Origin: Cordylochernes scorpioides
Taxonomy: Eukaryota; Arthropoda; Arachnida; Pseudoscorpiones; Chernetidae
DNA: 64,000 bases
Direction of reading: 5' to 3'
Assembly: GCA_030710605.1 (NCBI GenBank)
Contig: CP092870.1
Location: 56,629,532-56,693,531 of the forward strand
The notes under the pieces were generated by a model that made no database searches, was not told the origin of the DNA, and worked only from the letters and a program-made list of their open reading frames with translations. This document shows positions 54,283 through 64,000 of this stretch, in pieces (positions within the stretch are counted from its first letter, which is position 1; every line of letters starts with the position of its first letter). The position numbers were made by a program, and so were the translations under genes.

Positions 54283-54659
54283 TATTTTCAACTATTTGGC
54301 ATTTAAAATTTTATCACATAATAAATACATGGGAAAAAAATTGCTAGTCATGCTACGAAAAAACATATTTGGCTATTTATCATTTGACTTAAGCCTATGA
54401 ATTGTGTAATATACACTAATGTCCAAAATTAAGGTAGCAAACACTAAATCCTTGTGAATTAAAAATAATATAACTAAAAATAATAAAAATCATTATATGA
54501 TATGCAAATTACACCACACGGTTTAGTTAGCCAATAAAAATAATTTTAATTCTTCCCCAAATATGCTAATTAGGTACATTCTTTAAAGCGTCCTCTTTTG
54601 CGTGCTTTTTTATCCAGCTATAAAATGTTATATAAACAACATTTCTTCCGTTTTATCTA
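54283..54659. other. No gene; possible Tc1 left end
   Basis: AT-rich. acactaatgtccaaaattaa near 54414 looks like the terminal repeat of the Tc1 fragment that follows. Confidence 0.35.
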
Positions 54660-55136
54660 TCGATGGAACGTGATAGACGTTTAGAAGACACATTGAGGTT
54701 GAGGGCCATTGGTAGAATAGAGGCAAGCCAGCTCAAGCTGTATTTTCAAGGTGGATCGAAACATCAAGAAAGGTGGTTTCGAATCTAAGGAAACATAATT
54801 TCAAGAAACAGGAGTCATCTACAGAAGAGAAGGACAACGTCGCCCGAGAATCACAACCTCGTCAGAAGAACGTTATCTGAAGTTAACGACCAAACATAAC
54901 AAAACATTGTAGCCAGACAGCTAACAATTGAGCTCTCTTCTGCCACAGGAACCATGATATCAAGGCAAACAGTTCACAGAAGACTCAGCGAGAGAGGGAT
55001 GTATGCAAGGTGGCCGAAGGTTTGTATCCCTCTCACTGCCATCCAAAAAAGGGCTCGTTTAAATTGGTGCAGACAACATCAGTCTTGGACCCAAAATCAG
55101 TGGGCCCCTGTTCTTTTTAGTGATGAGTCAAGGTGA
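54660..55136 (+). pseudogene. Tc1-type transposase, N-terminal fragment
   Basis: Starts MERDRRLEDTLRLRAIGRIE at 54663, slips frame, then 54954-55136 reads SRQTVHRRLSERGMYARWP, VCIPLTAIQKRARLNWC and VLFSDESR (first catalytic Asp), then stops. The catalytic C-terminus is absent. Confidence 0.75.
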
Positions 55137-55550
55137 CTCATTCCTTGTTCCAAAATCACTTTATGAGGTACCACTCGAAAAGAGTAATCTAGTTTATGAT
55201 AATTGCAACAATGAATAATATGTGAAGGTTATTCACATAATAAACAAAATGTTAACGCGGGATTCAATCCCGGTCATGACTGTCGGGAATCGAGGGTTTT
55301 ACCCACTCGTCCACCGATTTTTTTTTGTGACTCAAACTTAGATGACAAACTTGTTCATTTACAACAATGGGAGGTATCAGTTACTTAATATGAAAGATTT
55401 ATTCACTCTGATTTTATATTGTTTGATTAGAAGAAATAACTTGTCTATCATATTTCTTTGTTTTCAATAACAAAATATTTTGCATAGACTTTTCTTACAT
55501 TATGATGCATTAGCCCGCCATCTGCTATGAAAATATTTTTATAAACCAAT
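55137..55550. other. No gene; holds SINE copy 3
   Basis: AT-rich apart from the tRNA-like SINE at 55212-55317. Confidence 0.4.
55212..55317 (-). repeat. tRNA-like SINE, copy 3
   Basis: Close match to 51413-51520 including the tail aatatgtgaaggttattcac. Confidence 0.6.
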
Positions 55551-55554
55551 TGAA

Positions 55555-55745
55555 CCATGACCTTTAATATATATTTGCATTAATAAAACATAAGAAAAGT
55601 CAAAACTATTATAGACCGGTATGGTTATTTTGAAACTAGTAAGGGCAGTAGGATTTGTTTAATTTCTAAAAGAATCATACGCGTCTATAATAGTTTCGAC
55701 TTTTCTTATGTGTTTTATTAATTCAAATTTATATTAAAGGTTTAT
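55555..55745. mobile_element. Small foldback element
   Basis: Arms of about 60 bp (taataaaacataagaaaagt...ctattatagac and its inverse) around a ~70-bp centre. Confidence 0.65.
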
Positions 55746-56042
55746 TGTTCAATTGTGTTATAAAGATATTAACAAAAGCTATTATTTCAAACCTTATTAA
55801 TTTTTACAATTATTTTTTGGCTCTTACTTTTTTTTATTAATACCTAAATTACAAGTAATAATTTTTTAATTCTTATTTTAAAAAAATTGGAAACCATGAG
55901 GTGACAAAATAAAATCCAAGAAAGATTGTTTAATAATAACATTGTCACTATTTTGAAGCAAAATTCTAAATGTCTTAAATAGTTATATAATGTTTTTTTT
56001 TTTTTATACTATCTCTGAATTTTTAGATATAACAGTTTAAGA

Positions 56043-56243
56043 TAGTATAACTCCCCCCCCCCCCCCCCCCCCCCCCCCTTTTAGCAGACACCCCGCTAGT
56101 AGACACTTCTCCACAAAGAACAGTTTTCATTTACAAAATTGCCATTTTTACAATTTAGCAACTCTCCGGTAAGAGGACAACTCTCTCTAAAGGACACTTT
56201 AGCTCTGCAATTAGGTGTTGTCCTTTACAGGAAGGTTCTACTG
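56043..56243 (+). mobile_element. Tigger/pogo-type MITE, copy 2, with poly-C
   Basis: Right end ggaaggttctactg|TA; interior matches 10656-10835. The left terminal repeat (agtataactc) is followed by 26 consecutive C (56053-56078). Confidence 0.7.
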
Positions 56244-56644
56244 TATATGTAAAGCATATATATAAAGGTATTGATAAGGCACAGTTTGGATTATAGATTG
56301 AATAACTACAAGGTAATAAGACCCAATCCTAATAAATATTTGTTTGGATCGGTTGATGATTTGTGGTAATGAAGTGTGTGAAATTTTATTGCAATTTATC
56401 ATTGGACAAAATACTGAATGTTGAAAGAACTGCAATTCACTCTTGTCTGATAACAACACTGGTAAACGTCATACTATTAATTTAATCTTATTACCTTGTA
56501 GATAAAGGTCTTGTTTGATCCCTTTTGTTGATTAGAGGACATTCTTTTAGAATTTAAAAAGCTTCTTTAAATTTATTTAGTTATTTCCTCATAATAAATT
56601 TATAATACAATATAATGCGGCTATGAATATAGAACGACGTTTAA
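56244..56644. other. No gene recognised
   Basis: AT-rich. accttgtag occurs in both orientations (56310, 56495) around a ~180-bp centre, perhaps a decayed inverted repeat. Confidence 0.3.
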
Positions 56645-56965
56645 CAAGTTTAACCGCGAATGTTTCGCTTTACAGAACGGAAAAATCGTAATTTTAATTA
56701 TTTTAAGGATAAATAACGACTATTCCTATCCTTAGGGATGAAGTATGAAAGGATGAATTGTGAAGAACAATGATGAACGGTAAAATAAAAGTAAAATTTT
56801 CCCATCAATAGACACTTTTATTTTTCCGTTTATCATTACCCTTCACAATTCATCCTTTCATACTTCATCCCTAAGGATAGGAATAGTCGTTATTTCACCT
56901 TAAAATAATTAAAATTATGATTTTTTGCTCTGAAAAGAAACATTTGCGGTAAAACTTGTTAAACA
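56645..56965. mobile_element. Foldback MITE, copy 2
   Basis: Inverted arms containing accgcgaatgtttc, aacggaaaaatcg and gatgaagtatgaaaggatga, as in 17823-18210, but the centre (aagtaaaattttcccatcaa) has no tRNA-like module. Confidence 0.8.
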
Positions 56966-57159
56966 TCGTGCATAATAAATTTATTTTAAGAGATTAATTA
57001 TTTTGATCCAATGTTTTATTTTGTTCTAAACCTAGAAATATTTATTTTTATATTTAATTTAGAGAGTATATTCATGTTTTTACAGATATATATGGAAATT
57101 TAATTATAGAAATCTGAAATGCTGCGATTGTTTAAAACAAATTCATTGTAGACAAGTAT

Positions 57160-58190
57160 ATTACGGGGGTGGCCCGTAAGTCCCGGTACGCAATTTTTGA
57201 AAACAAATTAACTAATAAATTATTTATAATATTTGTCTAATTAACATATGTGTGTGTTCAGGTTCCACCCAAGTTTAATCCATAAGATGTCACCCGTCAA
57301 TATTAAAGAAAGAATTAAAATTATCAAACTCTATTATCAACATGGTAGTTTCAAAACTCTACGACGTCAATGGTCAAAGCATTCTAAGTCTTCTGCACCT
57401 TCTAAATCAACCGTAAAAAGAATAATTAAAAAATTTGAAACTACCGGTAGTGTAGCAGATCTCCCTAGATCAGGAAGACCCCACTCTGCTACCTGTGAAA
57501 CTAATATAAACTTAGTTAAAGCATCTTTAGAAGCTAGTCCTCAAATATCAACAAGGAGGTTGTCTCAAGAGCTAAAAATATCAAGAACATCCATCCAAAG
57601 AATGCTAAAAGGTCTTGGTTATAAACCTTATATTCCTAAATAATAGTGCACTTCATGAAGAGGATAGAAGGATGGAATTTTGTTGAAAAAAAAAAAAAGC
57701 TTAAAATGATTCAAAATGATAAAAATTTGCCTAATCGAATAATGTGGACTGATGACGCTATATTTAAATTGAATTACCATGTAAATCGACATAATTGTGC
57801 TTATTGGGCTTCAGAAAATCCAAAGGTAAAAATTGAGAAGGAAGTTAATTCCCCTGGCTTAACTGTTTGGGGTGGAATTTGTTCGGAAGGAATAATCGGA
57901 CCTTGCATTTTCAATGAAAAAGTAAATGGTGAGAATTATTTGAAAATGTTGGAGGAATTTATGCAGCCAAAATTGGTTGGAAAAAAACCTTTACTTCATT
58001 CAGGATGGTGCACCCGCCTATTACTCAAAGTTTATTATCGAAAACCCAAGACTTTAGAGCAAATGAAAATTGCGCTAGAAAAGAATTTAATCTTCTCGAT
58101 GCGGATTTATGAGCTCGTGTTTGTCAAAGTGTCCCTAAAAGACTTAGATTGGAAACAAATGGAGGATATTTTGAATAACTATTAAATTTA
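57160..58190 (+). pseudogene. Tc1/mariner-type transposase with internal deletion
   Basis: Left terminus tggcccgtaagtcccggtac at 57174. 57248-57643 is the DNA-binding half (IKERIKIIKLYYQHGSFKTL, RSGRPHSATCETN, SRTSIQRMLKGLGYK), stopping just before 57646-58185, which has RIMWTDDAIFKLNYHVNRHN, LTVWGGICSEGIIGP and NGENYLKMLEEFM. The second catalytic block reads as QDGAPAYYSK only after a frame change. It then jumps straight to VYYRKPKTLEQMKIAL, so about 50-60 residues including the third catalytic residue are missing. The right end is cut by the Tigger terminus at 58197. Confidence 0.8.
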
Positions 58191-58196
58191 AATATA

Positions 58197-60695
58197 CAGT
58201 ATAACCCCGTTGAGACGAACTCTGGATATAACGAACCTTCCCTTATAACTAACTCATCGAAAATCCCAATTCCATTCCTTTAAAAACACCATCGTTATAA
58301 CGAACTTTTCCTTTTCAAACTAGCGAACCATCGCTATAATGAACCCAATTTTGGTTCCAAAATATTAAATTCTATAAAAAATATCATGCTTATAAACGAA
58401 ATTTAAATTTTATTTCCAAAATTATAAAATTCTAATTTTTGAGACTAATAAAATTTTGTGTGAGCTCTAGCTCACAGATCGCAATTCAAAACAATGGATT
58501 TTGCGACATTGGGTGTTTTGCATTTACGTTCTATTTTTATCTTGCGCACTTTAATAAATTTTTCATAGCTATTTGAAAACTGAATTTCTTAACTCTAATT
58601 TAAACATGGTTAAATTATTAAAACCGGTGTCAAAAGATAATTGAAGAGCCAAAGAAAAGGTCGCTCGTACAAAGATATCACTTGAAAAGAAATTAGCTAT
58701 CATAAAAGCTATTTAAAGTGGTACATCGCAAAGGGAACTTCAGAAGAAAATTAAATTGAGCACATGTAACATTTCTACGATATGGGGCAAAAAAAGAAGA
58801 CTATGAAAAAAATTCTACAAAAAGGAATCAATCCCAACTATTGCCGTGATCGTCAGTGAAGCCTTGTATACGTGGCAAGTACAAGCTAGGGTAAAAAATA
58901 TCCCACTAAATGGAAACAATTTACAACAAAAGGGTAATTTTTATGCCATGGGTATGAAATATGATTCATTTGAAGCCAGTAATGGCTGGCTTGATAGATT
59001 TAAGTCCAGAAGAAATATTATTTTTAGAAAAATTTGTGGAGAGGAAAGGGCAGTGATCCCATTGGTGGTGGAAGATTGAAAAGAGAAAATCCCTTCTTTT
59101 TTGGACAAGTCACTCCAATATTTATAATATTGATGAGTCAGGATTGTTTTATAGATTGTTACCTGACAAGACTCTCAGCTTCAAGGGAGACACTTATTCT
59201 GGAACAAAGAGGTCCAAGGAAAGAATTACCTTTTTGGCTGAAGCCAATATGGATGACTCAGATAAGCTTCCTCTCCTGGTTATAGGGATATATGCCAAGC
59301 CACGATGTTTTAGAAAGTAAAAAAATCTCTACACCCATTATGAGGCAAATAAAAAAGCTTCGATGACAGCCTTAATTTTCAAAAATTATCATCACTATTT
59401 AGATGAGTATTTTGCCAGTGAAAATAGGTGCTGCTCATCCTGGACAACTGTCCAGCACACCACATCCCTGAAAAATGGAAAATATTCAGGTAGTATTCCC
59501 CCCAATGCCACAGCCAAGCTACAGCCCATGGATATGGGGATTATTCTTGATATTAAAAGAAGATGTAGGATGAAGTTGATCAATAGACGCCTTGTAGACA
59601 TGGAAAATAATAGAGAGACCAATATCACATTGCTAGATTCAATAGAATGGTTGAATATGTCGTGGAACTCTGTCCCTAAATCAACCATTTTAAATTGATT
59701 TTCCTTGTCTTGGTTCGAAAGCTTTCAAGATGAAATAGCCCCACAAGATTCTTCAATTTTATTGAGCCTTGAAAAAATACCAAGATCAACCTCAAATTTT
59801 GAGCAATATGTCCTGGAACCATTAGAGAAGAGCTGCATTCTACAATGGATTACTGCCCATGTTGAGATCGGGGGTAATGAGATGGCAAAGGAAGCCAGAA
59901 AGTCGAGCCAAAGGAAAGAACAAATGTCAGTATTTAAGGCTTTAGAAAAATACAAGATAATTAAACAAAAAAATAAGAAAAGATCAAATATGCGAAAAAA
60001 AAACTCTTGAGAGAATAATTATAAAAACTATAACTAGACTTAGAACGAAACACTATAAAGGAATGACAATACACCCAGATGGCACAAGAACCTATAGGAC
60101 ATGAAACAACTGTCCTGGTGTGGAAATAAAACCTACCAACATATTCTCATGCCCAGCAATGGCCGCAGCCTTGCAAAAATTGACATGGACCCAGAGCAGC
60201 AGCTTTACACCCCCAAGATAGAGAACATTACGACTGCTGTGATAGAGATGTATGGAGACATCTGAGGATCTTCATTGGACACAACAACAACAGGTCTTCG
60301 CTGAATTGACAGATGAGGAGATTATTAAAATGGTTAAAAATGACCAGATATTGAATTATCAGAAGAAGAGGATGAAGAAGTACCATCGTCATCACAAGTT
60401 CTGACTTTACTGCAGAAGATATTTAAAAATGAAAATATTTTCGCTATATATCAAAACAAACTGTTGAAGAAAGTGTTAAAGCAGAAAAATATAACAGACT
60501 TCTTCAAGTAAGCCTTTGTTTCCTATATTGTAGTATAATAATATTTATTTAAAATATATTTTTATACCTATTAAGATATTATTAAAAAAGCTATTCTTTT
60601 TAATTTATATATGAAATATACTTTTCTTGATTTTTTTAGACATATGAGGAAGGTGCTATTTAGAGGGGGCGCTATAGACAGGTTTAACTATATAT
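58197..60695 (+). mobile_element. Tigger-type transposon, decayed
   Basis: Left end after TA is cagtataaccccgttgagac with a repeated taacgaac motif; the probable right end is gacaggtttaact near 60693. Fragments on the plus strand: 58846-59079 (second DNA-binding part, GWLDRFKSRRNI), 59110-59330 (NIDESGLFYRLLPDKT after frame correction, then LPLLVIGIYAKPRCF), 59363-59698 (IPPNATAKLQPMDMGII, third Asp), and an acidic C-terminus near 60310-60510 ending in KQKNITDFFK. A LINE tail interrupts it at 59700-60300. Confidence 0.75.
59705..60300 (+). pseudogene. LINE RNase H and 3' tail inserted in the Tigger
   Basis: LQWITAHVEIGGNEMAKEAR near 59840 is an RNase H core (usually WIPAHVGI.GNE.AD). CNNCPGVEIKPTNIFSCPA near 60100 is the C-terminal zinc motif. 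VIEMYGDI then stop and SSLDTTTT close the element near 60290. The same tail occurs inverted at 63499-63572. Confidence 0.75.
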
Positions 60696-61123
60696 AATTT
60701 ACTATAATTACATATAGACCCTGCTTCTCTCACCCCCAGGTTCTCTTAGAGTGAATGTTTGCTTCAAAATTATTCTTTAACATGTATTATTTATTATGAA
60801 TTTATTTATCATTCTAAAGTTAGCATAATTTGAAATCATGAATTTCAAATAAAACAAAAATATGATGTGATGATGATATTAATATTGATATGTTATATAA
60901 AATTCAATCATGATGATTACCTTTTAGAGTTATAATGATATAATATATATAGAATTTGTTGAAATAATATTCGTCTGGCCAACATTAACTCGTTAAGAAG
61001 CCTGGATGAAGTCAAGACATTAAGTTAGTGTATGGTAATTGTGAACATTTTATATGCCAAATTTATGCAAAATTGTGTGTTGTCTAATTGTAGGGTTTGT
61101 AAATTAGCCTTCACATATTAATA
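60696..61123. other. No gene; decayed repeat DNA
   Basis: AT-rich. Helitron-like phrases (cttagagtgaatgtttgctt) suggest old Helitron sequence. Confidence 0.35.
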
Positions 61124-61645
61124 TATTAAAAATAAAAAGTCATATCCTGACCAGGAGCACATGTGCTTTTCAGAAAGCAGAGCGCCATCTGGTGGAACAG
61201 AAATAAACTAAACATTGATATAGCCTGTTCCTTGATATTTGGCCAACCCAATTTCTTGATAAATCAAGAAAAGCCATCCACGAACGCGTTCGCGCTGTTG
61301 GCGCTCGTCAGCGTGGAGTAGGCTGTATCACTACGACCAAAAAGATTTTTTCCTGAGAACCCAAGAAATGGGTATTTAAGGCCAAACTTGGTTTCTCAGG
61401 AAGCCTCTGGGACCAATTTTTTTTTTTTGGTCGCAGTGGTACAGCCAACTCCACGCTGACGAGCGCCAACAGCGCGAACGCGTTCGTGCATGGCTTTTCT
61501 TGATTTGTCAAGAAATTGGGTTGGCCAAATATCAGGGAACAGGCTATATCAATGTTTAGTTTATTTCTGTTCCACCAGCTGGCGCTCTGCCTTCTGAAAA
61601 GCACATGTGTTCATGGTCAGGATATGCCTTTTTTATTTTTAATAT
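61124..61645. repeat. Long hairpin-forming inverted repeat
   Basis: Left arm 61124-61350 and right arm ~61425-61645 are near-perfect reverse complements (shared landmarks: catatcctgacc, gcacatgtg, gcagagcgcc, caacccaatttcttga, cgaacgcgttcgcgctgttg, cagcgtgga). The ~70-bp centre has its own small palindrome (tcctgagaa.../ttctcagga). No ORF. Likely a foldback transposon; transcription would give a long double-stranded RNA. Confidence 0.9.
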
Positions 61646-61854
61646 CAACACCTGACCCACTTATTTATTTATTTTTTCTATTGTTTGTTATATTAATATA
61701 TTTAATCAGCCATATACATGCAAAATTTCCAAATGTTTATTAGTAGTTGTGATGGAGAATTGTGAGAAAACACGAATTTATATTTTGAGGAATAGATTCA
61801 GTAGTTTTATTATTAATTTTGTGTGAATTACAAATTCTTCGTCTTCTTTTTTCT

Positions 61855-62445
61855 TTTCTCCACTCAAAAATCATATTAGAGTATCAAGCTTGTAGAGCTT
61901 GTTGATGGTGTCTGAACTGGAGATGTGTCTCTTCTTCTTTCTTATTTCCACTCAATCATATCAGGGTATCAAGTCTGTAGAGCTTGTTGATGGTGTCTGT
62001 GCTGGGGATGAGTCTCTTCTTCTTTCTTATCTCCACTCAACAATCATATCAGGGTATAAAGTCTGTAGAGCTTGTTGATGGTGTCTGAACTGGGGATGTG
62101 TTTCTTCTTCTTTCTTATTTCCACTCAATCATATCAGGGTATAAAGTCTGTAGAGCTTGTTGATGGTGTCTGTGCTGGGGATGAGTCTCTTCTTCTTTCT
62201 TATCTCCACTCAACAATAATATCAGGGTATAAAGTCTGTAGAGCTTGTTGATGGTGTCTGTGCTGGGGATGATTCTCTTCTTCTTTCTTATCTACACTCA
62301 ACAATCATATCAGGGTATCAAGTCTGTAAAGTTTGTTGATGGTGTTTGCTGGGGATGAGTCTCTTCTTTCTTATCTCCACTCAACAATCATATTAGGGTA
62401 TCAAGCTTGTAAAGCTTGTTGATGGTGTCTGTGCTGGGGATGAGT
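61855..62445 (+). repeat. 85-88 bp tandem repeat, about seven units
   Basis: Unit contains tgtagagcttgttgatggtg, ctggggatgagtctcttctt and ttatctccactcaacaatca, with a few indels between units. No coding content. Confidence 0.92.
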
Positions 62446-63008
62446 GGAGTGACAACCATCAGTTCTGGGTGAAATAGAATGCGTCTGCCTTTGTCATTAA
62501 GACTGGGAGCACTACTCAGTGGCAGGCTGACTCAGCTTCAAAAGAAATGGCCGCCTCTGACATGAGGAACAGACGCCATGTGCAGCCGCTCCTAACAGTA
62601 CAAACGCTGCTCATCCTGTATTCCTGGAGCCCTTACAGGGTACTATCAGCCGTGCCGGCTAAGCCTAGGTTTTTTTGGCGAGCTTGTTACTGCTCCCCCT
62701 CCTCTCTTTTCATTCGGGCTTGGGACCGGCAAAGGCGGAGTTTCAAATTCCTCGTGGATATTAAAGATTATGATAACAATTTTAATCAATCATCATTAAT
62801 TTTCAATGCAATGTGGATAACTAAAATCTTATTCCTCATCTAAGCATGTTGAATCAATTATAAATAATGAAATTATCAGACAGAATATTACAAAATTATT
62901 TTTATTCATCTTCATTCATACAGTATATATTGTATATAAAATAATATGGGATAATAATTCGGGTTTCCTAAAGACAATATTGAATAATGTTCAAAGAAAA
63001 ATTTCAAG
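62446..63008. other. Unassigned GC-richer module plus AT-rich tail
   Basis: 62460-62760 is far less AT-rich than its surroundings. 62547-62843 is open for 98 codons on the plus strand with no recognised motif, and the minus strand reads LNDKGRRILFHPELMVV before the tandem array. Probably a piece of a retroelement 3' end; not identified. Confidence 0.4.
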
Positions 63009-63795
63009 AATGTGATTGAGAAATGAAAATATTTAAGCACGAATGTTTCTTTTTCACAAAAATCAAACTGTCATTATTGCAATGAAAAAAATATATTGGG
63101 AGGGCTTGGTTCATTAGTGGTGAACTCTCCCATCGGTTTCGTCAATTTAATCTAATACATAAATACATAAAACATAAAGATAATACAGAATAAAGAATGG
63201 AGACATTAAGACACGAATGTTTTTCACAAATAAATCAAACTTATACTGTCCTTACTGCGATTAAATAATTATTGACAGAGCTCGGCTCATCAGTTGTGAA
63301 CCCTCCCAAAAGTTTCGCCAATTTAATCTACCAGACCGCTTCTTTAGAGCTCTAATACTGTATTGGATCATTCTGCTTATATACGCTACACTGAAGAGTG
63401 GAATCTTAGAAAGGGTATTCAAGCAAACTACGGACAGTAGAATTTTAATGCTTTATAACTTTAGGAGCTTTTAGGACAGTAGAATTACGTGTAAAAGGAC
63501 AGTTGTTGTTGTGTCCAATGAAGAGTCTCATATGTCCCCATGCATCTCTATCACAGAAGTCGCAATGCTCACTATCAAAAGGACATTAGGGACACAGTAA
63601 GGACAGTATACTGAACTGCTTTTCACATGTGTTGGCATTTGATGTACTTACAGTAAAAGCAGTCGCCTACTTCTATCCACCATGATTATCACAGCCTGTA
63701 CCACGTGTAATAGGGATAAGCAAAAAAGAAGTACAGTAGAAGCCTGATTTTTATGAAAAATAAACATTCGTGCTTAAATATTTTCATTTCTTATA
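63009..63795. mobile_element. Element with ~50-bp terminal inverted repeats
   Basis: gaaatgaaaatatttaagca with cgaatgttt at 63020 recurs inverted at 63745-63790. The left half contains two tandem copies of a ~185-bp block (cacgaatgttt...tttcgtcaatttaatcta at 63037-63155 and 63212-63342). It includes a LINE tail. Confidence 0.6.
63499..63572 (-). pseudogene. LINE 3' tail, inverted copy
   Basis: Minus strand encodes SVIEMHGDI, stop, DSSLDTTTT, matching the end of the LINE at 60215-60300. Confidence 0.65.
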
Positions 63796-64000
63796 TATAG
63801 ATGGTATGTTATTGCTTTATATTCAAGAATGATTGTCAAATTTATTAAAATTCCATGATATGATATAGAGATATGGTTATCTAAATAGATGATATGAGAA
63901 TTAGGTTAATGTACAATGTATTAAGGCAAAGGTTAGGTAGTTGAGTAGTATTTTTAGTACAAGGGTAAAAGAGATCTTGGAACTTCTGAGATCATCCCAA
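63796..64000. other. No gene recognised
   Basis: AT-rich end of window. Nothing readable. Confidence 0.4.

Noticed and set aside
61308..61743. Open frames in the hairpin as proteins
   Set aside because: They arise on both arms of the inverted repeat and are mirror images.
1..64000. CRISPR array or bacterial operon
   Set aside because: Tandem arrays here have no spacers, and gene content is entirely eukaryotic mobile-element type.

Overview
The window reads as AT-rich arthropod nuclear DNA, most likely from an arachnid (probably a spider). That inference rests on the mix of mobile elements: Helitrons with CTAG ends, Tc1, mariner, Tigger and hAT transposons, Penelope-like, Jockey-like, BEL/Pao and copia retroelements, and a multicopy protein family whose hallmark is a FHQDI motif. 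No bacterial operon, rRNA or CRISPR is visible. No intron-containing host gene could be recognised. The only intact-looking, non-transposon coding regions are two paralogous, intronless ankyrin-repeat genes.

Layout. 1-2752: left copy of a segmental duplication with ankyrin gene 1. 3500-5460: decayed BEL/Pao element. 5940-9835: Jockey-type LINE broken by frameshifts. 11690-13008: 40-bp satellite containing perfect heat-shock-element trimers. 13440-15511: Penelope-like element with GIY-YIG endonuclease, abutting a truncated FHQDI-family gene (15513-16755). 17100-19930: hAT element inserted in another FHQDI-family fragment and itself interrupted by a foldback MITE with a tRNA-like loop. 20137-22880: right copy of the duplication with ankyrin gene 2. 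23345-25345: inverted repeats around a dead Tc1. 26294-27859: third FHQDI-family copy. 29150-30450: ORF1 of another LINE. 30890-49216: Helitron-dominated block, including a 3.8-kb element with a Pif1-like helicase, a Tigger, a head-to-tail Helitron array, and a Helitron > mariner > copia nest. 49534-50951: intact Tc1. 50952-54282: Helitron remnants, a solo LTR and a Tigger-derived MITE. 54660-64000: Tc1, mariner and Tigger remnants, LINE tails, foldbacks, a 500-bp hairpin and an 85-88 bp tandem repeat.

The most interesting points are: (i) the ankyrin pair, which carries a C-terminal PRANC-like segment and differs by a cluster of 15 substitutions, all amino-acid changing, in two adjacent repeats, followed by about 360 identical bases; (ii) Helitrons that have picked up host pieces (a CCAAT-rich 5' flank of the FHQDI family, a tRNA-Gly(GCC) gene, the 5' end of U2 snRNA); (iii) a Helitron whose protein fuses the N-terminal region directly to the helicase with no Rep domain; and (iv) a satellite whose unit is a heat-shock element. 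All family assignments come from reading motifs; no database search was run.
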